Origin: Prorocentrum cordatum
Lineage: Eukaryota; Sar; Dinophyceae; Prorocentrales; Prorocentraceae
DNA: 64,000 nucleotides
Direction: 5' to 3'
NCBI GenBank assembly: GCA_963575745.1
Contig: CAUYUJ010018624.1
Span: forward strand, 50,001-114,000
Position 1 is the first letter of the stretch. Each line of letters begins with the position of its first letter. The notes beneath the pieces were generated by a model, which saw only the letters and a program-made list of their open reading frames with translations, was not told the origin of the DNA and did not search any database. Below, piece after piece: positions 52,679 to 63,956 of the stretch. Made by a program: the position numbers and the translations under genes.

Positions 52679-53385
52679 GTGGAGGGAGGATAAGGAGGAT
52701 GAGGAGGAGAAGGAGGAGGAGGAGCAGGAGGAGGAGGAGGAGGAGGAGGAGGAGGAGGAGGAGGGAGAAGGAGGAGGAGGAGGAGGAGGAGGAGGAGGAG
52801 GCGGAGGAGGAGGAGGAGGAGGAGGAGGAGGAGGAGGAGCCGTCTATCTCCTCGGGGGCGGGCGTCTTGGAAGCGAAAACCGCAGGGGGAACACCCCCGG
52901 GCCCCCCCTGAACCCTCCCCGTGCGGAGCTGGGGCCGGCAACGGGGCCATTCCTGGCCTGGGGCCTGAGGCCAGGGCCAGGGCGTGACACCCCCTGGGAC
53001 CCCCCCGTCCTCCTCCTCCTCCTCCTCCTCCTCCTCCTCCTCCTCCTCCTCCTCCCACGGTTCTGCTCCATCCTCTCCTCCTCCTCCATCCTCCTCCTCC
53101 TCCTCCTCCTCCTCCTCCTCCTCCTCCACTGTTCTCCGCCATCCTCGTCCATCCTCCTCCATCCTCCTGGCACCACCGCTGCGCGACGCGCGTCGGCTCG
53201 GCGCCCACCGCGCTCGCGCGACCGCGGCCGCGGCCGTCGGCGCCCGCGCACGAGGGACGAAGCGATGGGGACCTCCATCAGCCACCCTCGATCCCGAGGC
53301 CTGAGGGCGAGGGAGGTGGAGGAGGAGGAGGAGGAGGAGGAGGAGGAGGAGGAGGAGGAGGAGGAGGAGGAGGAGGAGGACGACA
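52679..53385. repeat. GGA - CCT - GGA alternating tracts
   Basis: GGA at 52679-52840, CCT at 53009-53130 and GGA at 53316-53380. Each neighbouring pair is complementary, so alternative long hairpins are possible. Confidence 0.88.
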
Positions 53386-53714
53386 CGACGGCCCGCCCGA
53401 GGGCATGGAGGCTTGGGGGCCCCCGCCGCGCCCTCGGGCGGGCCGCCAGGCGCCCCGGGTGGGCACTGGGGCCGGGGGGCCCCCGCCGCTCCCACCCAGG
53501 GCGACAGCAGCCTTGCCGCGGTCAGGCGCCGCTCTTGCCCTCGATCTTCGTCGACGCCAGGTCGTCGACGTTGAGTCTGGACTGTCCAATCACTGACTTC
53601 GACTCTCCATATACTATCTCCAGCAATCATGCCCGTGTGCTTGAAGTTCATGGGCTTCATTTTCGTCAGGATCAAGAACTTCAAGAGGCACATACAATTG
53701 GGCAAGTGCTGGGT

Positions 53715-54143
53715 TCATGCCTTCATATGATGTGCCTCCTCCATGTGGCCTGGTAGTCCATGAGCTTCTGATCGCACTGGCCAGCTGTCGTGATAACTTG
53801 GTTGGATACTCTTTGAGCTTTGCCGTTCTTTATGTGCTATCTGTACGTCGTCCTGCGGCGATCTCATGTCCACTGTTGTGCTGGCAATGCCCATGATCTG
53901 CTCGTTGGTCCATACTTGTTTTGAATGCTGCACAATCTGGAGGATCGTAGGCGGCTTCTTGGAAGACTGCCGAAATACGCAGTGATCAAATGTAACTGGA
54001 GTCACGTTGCTTCTCCTCATAAGCTGTCGTGTCTCTGGCAGTGACCAGCACGACGCCGCCTTTGCACGCCGATTTCGTGCAGGATGCTCCATCAGCATCG
54101 GTACATATGATATTGCACAAACTGCCGCCAGGTACAAGCCCAA
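53715..54143 (-). pseudogene. Possible retroelement-derived fragment
   Basis: The - frame of 142 codons reads non-biased protein including NVTPVTFDHCVFRQSSKKPP. It loosely resembles an FDQC-(x)n-KKPT motif found in retroelement-like proteins of dinoflagellates. It lies downstream of, and on the same strand as, the LINE remnant. The frame is interrupted on both sides. Family assignment is weak. Confidence 0.28.
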
Positions 54144-54470
54144 TCACCAATAAACTTCCCAAGCCCACCTGCTGCCGACACCTCATTTCCGTACCTGGTA
54201 ATCACCATGGAAATTCTACTCAACGTACGGGCGACGATCCTTTGTACTTCCATCCAGGTCGAGGCATCTGGCACCACGCCATGTTTCACATGGAGGGCCT
54301 GCCAGTACCCCTAGTATATGCCCTTGCTTAACCATTGTTGCGAACATCTCTATCGTGAGATCTCCAATAGCTGCTGAACTGACTACATCCGCTGATAGAG
54401 CTATGCATTGGAATTCCGCCTCCGACTCGATCCATTGTTGGAAATCACCGTGTCGCCTGCGTCCCGATAA

Positions 54471-56255
54471 TCAGTGAAGTATGTACCTGCACGTGGGCAG
54501 GTGTACCGGTGCTGACCGCATTGGTTTGGCATCATCTCCAGCGTCGTCTTCGTCTGGGTGGTCCAGCCGATAGCTTCCGATGGGACGGTTGGTAAGCGAA
54601 GCCTCGGCTGGTACTGGTGCTGGTTGTCGCTCAGCGCTGCTCTCTTGCCTCGCTGCCGTCCACTGCTCACAGAATCGTCGATTCTCTGGGCACGGCTTTC
54701 GTCGTGGCGCATCGTGGCGAGCTGGTCCTACCGCTCTGGTCGCACGGTAGCCTTGCCTCTTGAGCTCTGCGATGTGGGACTTGTCGAGCTCCATGAGGTC
54801 GCGCGCCTCCTGGTCAGTTAGGCCCGCATGCGTCTCCTGAAGCGACTCCAGGCATCGTAAGCGTGTTACCATCCTTGGCCTCGTGTGGAACTCGGTCTTG
54901 CAGCAATGGTAATATGTGCCTGTTGCTTGCCGCTGTGCCTCGTTGATGGGGTCGTGATCCCTTCTTGCATGAGCCTTCAGTATTGGCACGTTGTGATATG
55001 ATCTCCCACAATACTAGCAGTAAGCCTGTGATCTTGCTGGTTCTTGTGGAAAGATCTCAGTTTGGGGCCCGTCAAGAACTGCATGTAATGACTGACGCCA
55101 GTTTGCAAGATGATGTTGGCCACGCTGGTGTGCTCTGTATCGATCCCATGGTTGCTTGAGTAGCCGTTGGAACGCCGGTGGGCCCAGATCATTTTATATA
55201 TCCGTTCTTTTGTAGTAAGCTGACGCAAGGTGCCCTCATTGCTTTGTGTCATATGGCGGCTGACCCACGCGAGATCTGCAGGTAGCTGTGCTGCCCATCC
55301 ATGCTTTGCCTTTGTGGTGGTCCAGGTGTTGTCCAGCATCTCGAGTAGCACTGTGTGACCCGCTTCCAGGGCTGCCGTGATGCACCGTAACCGTCGCAGC
55401 CGTAGTGCTGCCAGCAGAGGTGGTCGTTTCGCCTGGTACATTACCCAATATGTGGTTCGCTGATGCCCATCGTCACCTGGTAGATGTAGCCGTAGTGCTG
55501 AACGGAATGTCTTCTGGTGTGTGGCCTCGATCATATTGATTTGCTTCCCACTGAGTGTTGGCCAGGTCTCAGCATGGTATACCAAGTGTACTTTGGCGTG
55601 TTTGTCCGCGATCTTGATTTTGGCCTTGGACTGAGCTGGTACAGCTTGTTGATGCTCTGTCTGATTGGTGCCATGGCATCTTTGTGCTTGCGGATGTTCC
55701 TGGCGATCTGGGTAGTTGCCAGTCCTTCGCAACCGATGATCGTGCCCAGGTGCTTGTACGCGGTCTCGACGTGCACTACCTTCTGGTACTTGCGCGTTGT
55801 TATCGTTGGTGGTTTCGTCGCAAACAGCTGCTGATTTATTCGCTTGGGTCCTGCTCCGTGTATCGTTGGTACCAGGGCAGTCTTGGTTCGCTTGTCGTTG
55901 ATCTCAAGCCCATATACACTCATGGCCGTATGTGCTACATCCATTGCTGTAGCCATTGCCCTCTTGAGCTCATCACACCTCGCTTCTGCCAGGAATAATG
56001 CATCGTCCACGAAGGAGACACCTGCGACCACTTGAGGTACTCGATGAGCTGCAAGTCTAGGCACGTTTTCATTCGGGTCGGGGGTATTGAAGCATAGCTG
56101 TTCTGTCGTTAGTAGTTCGTCTGCCATGTCGAGCGGACGCGTGAACGTGAAGTTGAATAGTACGTCCACGAAGCTGTTTCCTGGCCGGGTTTTCTCCTGG
56201 ATGCAGCTACCTCGTTGGTATTTACCATCCCGAACTGCGTAAGCCGATGCGGCTC
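54471..56255 (-). pseudogene. Non-LTR retrotransposon remnant: RT end plus zinc-finger tail
   Basis: Reading on -, frame 1 begins inside RT near a TRPGNSFVDVLFNF motif (B-like, about 56195). It continues with VSFVDDALF (catalytic FVDD at about 56013-56002), GLEINDKRTKT and AYKHLGTIIG. Frame 2 (55732-54977) carries LVYHAETWP and a TFRSALRLHLPGD connection region. Frame 3 (from about 55010) encodes YCGRSYHNVPILKAHARRDH, a CxxC-x12-H-x4-H finger whose CxxC contains an in-frame TAG, then further protein to 54471. Two frameshifts, this stop and loss of the 5' end (endonuclease and RT motifs 0-A) at the CCT tract near 56270 make it dead. RTs copy element RNA at the target; a C-terminal finger probably binds nucleic acid. 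Confidence 0.82.
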
Positions 56256-56269
56256 GCTAAGCTGCTGTG

Positions 56270-57640
56270 CCTCCCTCCTCCTCCTCCTCCTCCTCCTCCT
56301 CCTCATCCTCCTCCTCCTCCTCCTCCTCCTCCCCCATCGTCCTCCCTCGTCCTTGCTCGTCCTTCATCGTCCACCATCGTCCTCCTCGTCCTCGCTCCTT
56401 CTCCTCTCCCGCCTCCCGTCCTCCACCCCCTCCTCCATCTCCTCCCCCTTCTCCATTGTCCCTCATCGTCCTCCATCGTGCTCCATCGTACTCTATGGTC
56501 CTCCATCGTCCTCTTCTGTCATCCTCACACTTCTTCTTCTCCTTCTCCTCCGTTTGATGGGGGCCTCTCTTCTAGGCACCTTGCTATTCAGGGAGCTCCG
56601 TTTTGCCTTCACTCGCAAGGCTTTTCTCAGTACTTACTTTCCCAGCCCTACCAGCCCCCTACGGCTGGTCGGACTTAGGCGCAACCACGCCCCTCAGGGT
56701 GTTCTCGCCAGCCCCCTGACCCTCCATCGTCCTGTTCGATCCTCCTCTCCTCCTCAATCGTCCTCTATGGTCCTCTATCGTCCTCCTCCTCGAACCTCGA
56801 CCCTGATCCCCTTGTTGATTGCCCCCCCCCTTGCCTTGCCCGACCCTTGGTCCTCGAGCCTCGAGCCTCCATCGTCCATTTCGATCCTCTCCTCTTCCGC
56901 CCGCTCCTCCTTCTCCTCCTCTTCCTCCTCCTCCAGCGTCCTCCTCCTCTTCCTCCTGCTCCTGCTCCTCCTCCTCCTCCTCCTCCTCCTCCTCCTCCTC
57001 CTCCCCCATCGTCCTCCCTCGTCCTTGCTCGTCCTTCATCGTCCACCATCGTCCTCCTCGTCCTCGCTCCTTCTCCTCTCCCGCCTCCCGTCCTCCACCC
57101 CCTCCTCCATCTCCTCCCCCTTCTCCATTGTCCCTCATCGTCCTCCATCGTGCTCCATCGTACTCTATGGTCCTCCATCGTCCTCTTCTGTCATCCTCAC
57201 ACTTCTTCTTCTCCTTCTCCTCCGTTTGATGGGGGCCTCTCTTCTAGGCACCTTGCTATTCAGGGAGCTCCGTTTTGCCTTCACTCGCAAGGCTTTTCTC
57301 AGTACTTACTTTCCCAGCCCTACCAGCCCCCTACGGCTGGTCGGACTTAGGCGCAACCACGCCCCTCAGGGTGTTCTCGCCAGCCCCCTGACCTTCCATC
57401 GTCCTGTTCGATCCTCCTCTCCTCCTCAATCGTCCTCTATGGTCCTCTATCGTCCTCCTCCTCGAACCTCGACCCTGATCCCCTTGTTGATTGCCCCCCC
57501 CCTTGCCTTGCCCGACCCTTGGTCCTCGAGCCTCGAGCCTCCATCGTCCACTTCGATCCTCTCCTCTTCCGCCCGCTTCTCCTTCTCCTCCTCTTCCTCC
57601 TCCTCCAGCGTCCTCCTCCTCTTCCTCCTGCTCCTCCTCC
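56270..57640. repeat. Near-perfect 672-bp tandem duplication
   Basis: Landmarks repeat exactly 672 bp apart: CCCCCATCGTCCTCCCTCGT (56331/57003), CGTTTGATGGGGGCC (56551/57223) and CTTGTTGATTGCCC (56811/57483). No indel is seen between them and only a few substitutions. The unit mixes CCT triplets, CCTCCATCGT repeats and a unique stretch with CTTCTAGGCACC and CCTACGGCTGGTCGG. A 498-codon + frame crosses both units, but I do not consider it a gene. Confidence 0.93.
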
Positions 57641-58418
57641 TCGACCCTTGGTCCTCGACCCTTGATCCTCCTCCTCCTACTCCTGCTCGACCCCTGGTCC
57701 TCGACCCTTGATCCTCGATCTTCGATCCTCGCACCTCGACCTCGAATCCTCTTGGTGGCGACCCCCCCTCGGCCTTGGCCGATGCCGCTCTGCGCGCGTG
57801 TTCCCGCGCTGGCCCCGGCTCCCCGTACCAGGTCGTGGGGGCGATCGAGGTCACGTCGCGGGCGGCCGTCCTCGCCCTGGCGACAGGCGGCATCCTCCCC
57901 ATCCCCTCCCCCTGCCTCATCCTCGCCCTTCCCCTGCCCTTCCTTCCCCTCCTCGCCCTCCTCCTCCGCCTCCTCCTCCTCCTCCCTCCTCCTCCGCCTC
58001 CTCCTCCTCCTCCGCCTCCTCCTCCTCCCCCTCCTCCTCCCCCTCCTCCCCCCCCTCCCCCCCTCCTCCTCCTCCTCTTCCTCCTCCTCCTCCTCCTCCT
58101 CCTCCTCCTCCTTTCCCTCCTCCTCCTCCTCCTCCTCCTCCCCCTCCTCTTAGGTACTGCTCCTACTCCTCCTGTTCCCCCTCTTCCCCTCCTCGTCCTC
58201 CTCTTGTCCTCCTCCTCCTCGTCATTGTCAGCATCATCGTCATCATCAGTGTACTAATCGTTACAGCGTCATCTTCGCTGTCATCATAACCAGTAGTATT
58301 ATCATTGTCGCCACCACCGCCATCATCATCAGGAACATCAATACCATCTTCAGCACCATCGGCAGCATCATCACACGATCACCATCACCATCATGAGCTG
58401 GTTCTGGGGAAGGCTCTG

Positions 58419-58449
<31 letters not shown>

Positions 58450-58625
58450 TATTCACCACCATGATCATCTCCACTATCACCATTACCACCACCATAGCCA
58501 TCGTCATCTTCACAACCACCATCATTCTCTCACTCATCGTCGTCACATTCATTATTGTCAGCATCATCGTCATCATCATCATCACCATCATTGTCAGCAT
58601 GAACATACACCACTGTTCCCATCAC
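57641..58625. repeat. TCGACCCTTGGTCC repeats, CCT tract and CAT/CGT tracts
   Basis: TCGACCCTTG-TCC recurs at 57635-57735. CCT triplets fill 57930-58150. CAT/ATC and GTC triplets (a pure CGT run at 58420-58446) fill 58218-58610. Confidence 0.85.
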
Positions 58626-58638
58626 GCTTGATCATTGC

Positions 58639-59088
58639 ATGATCAGCACACGCATGATGATCACGTGATCATCACATGTGTGTGTGTGCCTCCACGTGCA
58701 GTAGCACTAGCCTTGCGGCGTGCTTCTGCGGCGGTGCACGGGGCCATGGAGGCCCTTGCTGCGCAGCCTCTCGGCCCAGCTCACGCCGCCGTCGCCGGCG
58801 TGCACACCTTCGTCGGCAGTCTGGGCACTCGGCCGGCTGCTCTGCGGCACGCGCGAGTGGCGTTTCGGGCATGCCACACTTCGGTCGAGGCCGATGTCTT
58901 TGCCGTCGCCGCCCGCCTTGGCCGCCCGGTCGCGCTTCCAAACCCTGACGCGCCCTTGGCTGCCCAGGCTCGCGACAGGGTGATCGCCGCAGACATCCAG
59001 ATGCGCCCGGGGTGCGTCTCGATTTCACGGCGGAGGACGAGGTTGGCCCCCTGGGCGGCCGAGCTCCGGACCGAGGCGAGCCGGGACT
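58639..59088 (+). CDS. GC-rich ORF, unrecognised
   Basis: A 150-codon Ala-rich + frame contains HTSVEADVFAVAARLGRPVA and RVIAADIQMRPGCVSISRRR. The - strand is also partly open. It precedes the retroelement-like fragment at 59390 and could be its upstream part. No domain recognised. Confidence 0.25.
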
Positions 59089-59389
59089 AGGAGGGCACCT
59101 CGACTATCCAGCGCCGTCCTGCCGCGCGGGCGTGCCGCGACCTCGCTGCCTTCGCGGCCCCCCCTCCCCTGGGCCTCTGGGCCCGGCGCGGCTGCTGCCT
59201 GGCGGCAGACTTGGCGCTGGCGCCTTTTGGAAGGGACTCGTGCGTCAGGGCGGGCTGGCGCTCCACGATGCGTCCTTCGTGGTCATGCACTGGCGCCGTC
59301 TCCTGCTGGACTTGCTGGCGGCTCTGGATACGTGCGCCTCCGAGTACTCCGACCATGCTGGCGGCGGCGGCCAAGAGCGACAGAGCGCG

Positions 59390-59985
59390 TGCGACAGGCT
59401 CCTGGACGTCGCTAGGCTCCACGCGCTCCACTGCTTGGTGGGCCGCACCGCACGCACACGGTTGCATAACGAGATGGTGCGGGCTTTGGCGGAAAGAATC
59501 TCCGCCCACGGTGGGCTCGCAGACATGGAGCGTTGCGTGCCAGAACTGTGCCAGGCGTCTGGCGGCGGGATCACGAGGCGCAGATAGCCTCGTGGTGAAG
59601 TGGTTTGGCCTGCCCCCGCCGGGGCTTGGGTTGACGTCGCCGTTCGCTTGTCTGGCGAGTCGGGGCTACTTGTGCGCGCCCCCGGCCATGCGGCCCTCGA
59701 CGCGGAGCGGCGCCAAAGGAACGCCACGGCGACGCAATCATCGCCATTGCGGTCGAGGCAGAGGGCCAGCGCGGCCCTGCTGCGCAACGCTTCGTGGCGG
59801 ACGTCGCCACCGCTGTGCGGCGCACCGCTGTCCTCCCTGGCCAGCCGCTCGGCCGCCCCGGCGCGGACTCCGCGTGGCAGGTCACGGCCATGGTGTCCGC
59901 TGCCCTCGCTGCGCGCCGGGCCGAGCTGCTGCTGACGACGGTGCCAGACGCAGAGGTGGGCCCGCGGCTGGGCTGCCCTGAGATG
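59390..59985 (+). pseudogene. Decayed LINE-type C-terminal domain
   Basis: The + frame reads CDRLLDVARLHALHCLVGRT, then RLHNEMVRALAER and ERCVPEL. This fits the CDxxxDxxxxHALxC...RHN pattern I know from the C-terminal region of LINE-like proteins in algae. A stop at 59585 and frame changes follow. VVKWFGLPPPG and AWVDVAVRLSGESG then appear in successive frames, matching the EARxDVV...VDVxVR pattern. After another shift, ADSAWQVTAMVSAALAARRA follows. RT motifs are absent. Assignment rests on recalled patterns. Confidence 0.45.
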
Positions 59986-60045
59986 AGATTCTTTCCATCG
60001 CTGTGCAATGCGCTGTGCGATTTGCCGCTCCCAGGGGGCAGCATT

Positions 60046-60300
60046 GTCATCATCGCCATCATCAACAGCGTCGTCGTCGTCATCATCGCCATCATCATCA
60101 CCAGCATCATCATCATCAGCAGCACCAACATCATCAGCCGTATCATCATGATCGTCATCATTATCAACATCCTCCTCCTGGAGACTCCTCCTCTTCCTCA
60201 TCAATCATCGCAATCATCGTCATCGTCGTCGTCATCGTGATCATCAACACCATCATCATCATCGTCATCATCAGCAGTGTCGCCGTCATCACCAATATCG
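60046..60300. repeat. ATC/GTC microsatellite
   Basis: About 250 bp of ATC with GTC and AGC interruptions. Confidence 0.9.
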
Positions 60301-60888
60301 CTCTCCATCATTCGGGGAGGAAGGGAAGGTAAAGAAAGGATGGTGGTGGTCGCCCTGGGCGACCATTTCGGAGGGACGTCCCTGGGCGCCCCTTTTGGGC
60401 CGGCGGGGCAAGGTGGAGGAGGCACGAGGGAGGGGGGGCTGGACTGGGAGGGAAACGAGGAAGCGGAGGGGGGGACGGGCGAAGGGAGGCGAAGGGGAGG
60501 GGGCAATCGGGGGGTTCGATTCTTTGAGTGGCTCGGCCGTACAGCCTGCTCAGGTCGGGCAGTGCTGGTCGACCAGGATGAGGGGCAACATTGAAAATTT
60601 GATGAGCGACGCTAGGTTGATGCCCTGTAGAGTAGAATTGGGTCGAGTAACCGAAGCAACTCACAGTGGTTCGTTGTCTCTTACCTTTGCAATCTGGGCG
60701 TGCTGTTGGCCTCAGAGTTTGTGTAGTCCATAACGGCAGCGATGATATGCATGTCGCGAATCTGGTCTTCCAGGCACCTTTGTGTTATCATCGGGACTGC
60801 GTTACTGTTGGATGTGGTGAGTGGACACCAGCGGGTTTCCATCCAATGCGGCTGCGCTGACATGTTCCCTTCGAGGAGTCAAGGGGGG
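60301..60888. other. Spacer, no recognisable gene
   Basis: 60590-60850 is less GC-rich than its surroundings and has short frames on both strands. None is recognised. Confidence 0.35.
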
Positions 60889-61200
60889 AGGAGGAGGAGG
60901 AGGAGGAGGAGGAGGAGGAGGGAGGAGGAGGAGGAGGAGGGAGGAGGATCAGCAGTGGTGGAGCCAAGGCTTGGTCGAGGAGCCATGGATTGAGGCCGTG
61001 CGCCCCGCAAGAGCGGACGCGGAGGGCGCGAAACGCCGCGGCCACGGCGCCCGCGTGCATATGTGCCATTGGCAGATGTGACAACGTGAAACATGTCAGA
61101 CATCGGGAGGAGGAGGAGGAGGAGGTGGAGGAGGAGGAGGAGGAGGACGAGGAGGAGGAGGAGGAGGAGGAGGAGGAGGAGGAGGAGGAGGAGGAGGAGT
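60889..61200. repeat. Two GGA tracts
   Basis: GGA at 60889-60947 and 61108-61199, separated by about 160 bp of mixed sequence. Confidence 0.88.
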
Positions 61201-61596
61201 TGTTTTGCCGATCGGCGCGGGGCTTCAACACCCCCTAACTCCCACCCCCTGGAGCGGATCCTGGCTGCTTGTTGGCGCCTGTTTCGAGCGGGTGGAGACT
61301 CCCCCAGAGGCCGCACTCTTGCAAACAGTCGCTCACGAGCGGGAATAAGAGGCGCGCCCCTCCCCCTCCCCCCTTCCCAGCCGTCGAGCTGGCGGTCTCC
61401 CCGGCTCCCCGCATGTGGCCGCGGCTACCGCTTTCGCCTCGAGTCCTCTTTTTCTCCTGTTTGTCCAACTTGTTCCTCATTCTCCTGTCTTTTCCTCCTC
61501 TTCTTCCTCCCCGTCTTCGTCCCTGCTCCTCCTCTGCTCTGCCCCCTCCTTGTGTCTGTGCCTCGTTCTACGTTCGCTCCCGATCGTACTCCTTTT

Positions 61597-61597
61597 C

Positions 61598-61643
<46 letters not shown>

Positions 61644-61862
61644 TCGTCGTCGTCCTCTCCTCCTCTCCTCCTCCTCCTCCTCCTCCTCCTCCTCCCTCTT
61701 CTCCTCCTCCTCCTCCTCCTCTTTCTCCTCCTCCTCCTCCTCTCCCCTCCTCCTCTTTCTCCTCCTCCTCCTCCTCTTTCCCCTCCTCTTTCGCCTCTTC
61801 CTCCTTCAGCCCGTTACCTCCTCCTCCTACTACTACTCCTCCTCCCTCCTCCTCCAGCCCGT
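61597..61862. repeat. CGT run then CCT tract
   Basis: A pure CGT/GTC run (61600-61650) is followed by CCT with CTT interruptions. AGCCCGTTRCC occurs twice at 61808 and 61857. Confidence 0.9.
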
Positions 61863-62156
61863 TGCCCTGTGAGCAGGTGCCTCCTTCTGTTTTGCACCCC
61901 GAGGACGTGCCGCTGGGGCGGGCAGGGCGTTTCCTCGCTCGCCGCCTCGCCTCTGCGAAGCCTGCAGGTTGCAGCGGCTTTGCGGGCGGAGCAAGACGCT
62001 CGATGTCTGTTCACGGGAGCCTTGGACGGCGACACTGAAATCAGCTTTTCCTGCATTTGGACCCCGCAGGGACCGCATTTGGCCCGTCCTCCTGCTCCTC
62101 CTCTCCCCTTCTGTTCCCCCTCTTTCCTCCTCGTTCGTCTAGTCCCCGCGAATCCA

Positions 62157-62221
62157 CTCCAAGTCTGGTCCAAATCTGGTCCAAATCTGTTCAAATCCGG
62201 TCCAAATCAGGCCCAAATCGG
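62157..62221 (+). repeat. Short minisatellite (TCCAAATCTGG)
   Basis: About six 11-bp units of CCAAATCTGGT or close variants. Confidence 0.8.
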
Positions 62222-62267
62222 ACAGCGCCGGGGGCCACGCAGGCTCCCATGGAACAGACACTAAACA

Positions 62268-62400
62268 GACGTGGTTTTCGCCGGAGCGCCGCGCTCGTTC
62301 CTCTCAAGAATTTTGCATGACTCTCGCGTTCGCGGGTGGAGGGCGGTGCTCTTTCAGAGTGTGGCTTTCTCTGTAGCGCCGCACGCATTCGTAGTGCAAG
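62268..62400 (-). repeat. Two copies of the GGCGCTACAG motif, inverted orientation
   Basis: GTGGTTTTCGCCGGAGCGCCGC and GTGGCTTTCTCTGTAGCGCCGC lie 93 bp apart. Read on -, they match the motif at 10350 (GCGGCGCTACGGCGAGAGCC). Confidence 0.65.
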
Positions 62401-62616
62401 TTTGTAGGAGTTTCACGGGTGCCAGGCGGTTCCTTCCACGCGTCGCGCGCATCCGTTTTTTTAAAGTTTACAAGTTCTAGACGGTTCGGTTCGCGTATCC
62501 CCACCAGCCCATTTAGGGAAGTGCGAGAGCAAATAGGGGGGCGGTCGAACCGTGCTAAAAGGAGGGAGTAGGAGAAGGAGGATGCTGGATGGATGAGGGA
62601 GTTGGGGGAATGAAAA

Positions 62617-63300
62617 TTAATAGGAGGAGGAGGAGGAGGAGGAGGAGGAGGAGGTGGAGGAGGAGGAGGAGGAGGAGGAGGAGTGAGGAGGAGGAGGAGG
62701 AGGAGGAGGAGGAGGAGAGGAGGAGGAGGAGAGGAGGAGGAGGAGGAGGAGGAGGAGGTGGAGGAGGAGGAGGAGGAGGAGGAGGAGGAGGAGGAGGAGG
62801 AGGAGGAGGAGGAGGAGGAGGAGGAGGAGGAGGGGAGGAGGTGGAGGAGGAGGAGGAGGAGGAGGAGGAGGAGGAGGAGGAGGAGGAGAGAGGAGGAGGA
62901 GGAGAGGAGGAGGAGGAGGAGGAGGAGGAGGAGGGAGGAGGGAGGAGGGAGGAGGGAGGAGGGGGAGGAGGAGGGAGGAGGGAGGGAGGGAGGAGATGGG
63001 AGGTGGGAGGAGGGAGGAGGGAGGAGGGCGGAGGGAGGAGGGAGGAGGGAGGAGGGAGGAGGGAGGAGGAGGGGGAGGGAGGGAGGAGGAGGAGGGAGGA
63101 GGGAGGAGGGAGGAGGGAGGTGGGAGGAGGAGGAGGGGTAGGGAGGAGAGGAGGAGGGGTGGAGGGTAGGAGGGAGGAGGAGGGGAGGAGGGAGGGAGGA
63201 GGGAGGAGGGAGGAGGGAGGAGGGAGGAGGAGGAGGAGGAGGGAGGAGGGAGGAGGGAGGAGGGAGGAGGAGGAGGAGGAGGAGGAGGAGGGAGGAGCAG
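62617..63300. repeat. GGA / GGGAGGA tract, about 680 bp
   Basis: GGA triplets to about 62935, then heptamers GGGAGGA. Frames are poly-Glu/Gly/Arg on + and poly-Pro/Ser/Leu on -. Confidence 0.95.
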
Positions 63301-63329
63301 GAAGAGGACGGCAAGCAAAAGGGCCAGAG

Positions 63330-63575
63330 GTCTCTTGGGTGCCTCTCGGGGCCTTTTGTGATATCTCTTGGGCGCTTCTTGGTGGCCTCTTGGGACGTCT
63401 TGGGGGTCTCTTGGCGGTCCTGGGTGGCTCTTGGGCGTCTTGAGTGCCTCGGGGGGGCCTCTCGGGGCTGCTTGGGATCCTCTTGGGGGCCTCCAGGGAG
63501 CCTCTTGGGGGCCTCTTGGGGCCATCTTTGGGCCTCTTGGGGTCTCCTGAGAGCTTCTTGGGGCCATCTTGGAAG
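63330..63575 (+). repeat. CTCTTGGGGGCCTC minisatellite
   Basis: CTCTTGG followed by GGGCCTC, GGGTC or GGACGTC recurs about every 14-20 bp. Same family as 31620-31830. Confidence 0.75.
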
Positions 63576-63889
63576 ACATCGATCAAAGAAGGGGGGGTCC
63601 ACAATTACGGTTGCCCCCCCAAGAAGCCCAAATGGGGCCGAACCTTGAGTAAACTCATTGATTTTGGCTTCCTCACCGAGGCCGTTTTGGACGCCCTAAC
63701 ACCTCGCCACCAGCCCCGTCCAGGTCCAAGGGAGGGGGTGGGGAGAGGGGTCAAGTTACCCCCTCCCCGCCCGCAAGCCGTCCCGCTCACTCCCACCCGC
63801 CCTCCCAACACATACGTAGCACCCGAGTCTGGCCCGAGCCTCAGCATATTCAGCAGTCGTCTTGGGATGGGCAGCTACCGGGGGCCAAT

Positions 63890-63891
<2 letters not shown>

Positions 63892-63954
<63 letters not shown>

Positions 63955-63956
63955 CC
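63892..63956. repeat. CCG trinucleotide tract
   Basis: About 20 CCG triplets with one CCA interruption; degenerate CCG continues to the window end. Confidence 0.92.

Noticed and set aside
52308-53705. 465-codon - frame
   Set aside because: Runs through GGA/CCT tracts and ends in PYLGSA, created by the 3' end of a modular element. The same ending appears in the frame at 30649-31149, so it is not a shared protein end.
56215-57711. 498-codon frame with two internal repeats
   Set aside because: Explained by the 672-bp tandem duplication (a multiple of three) in CCT-rich DNA; Ser/Pro/Leu composition and no domain.
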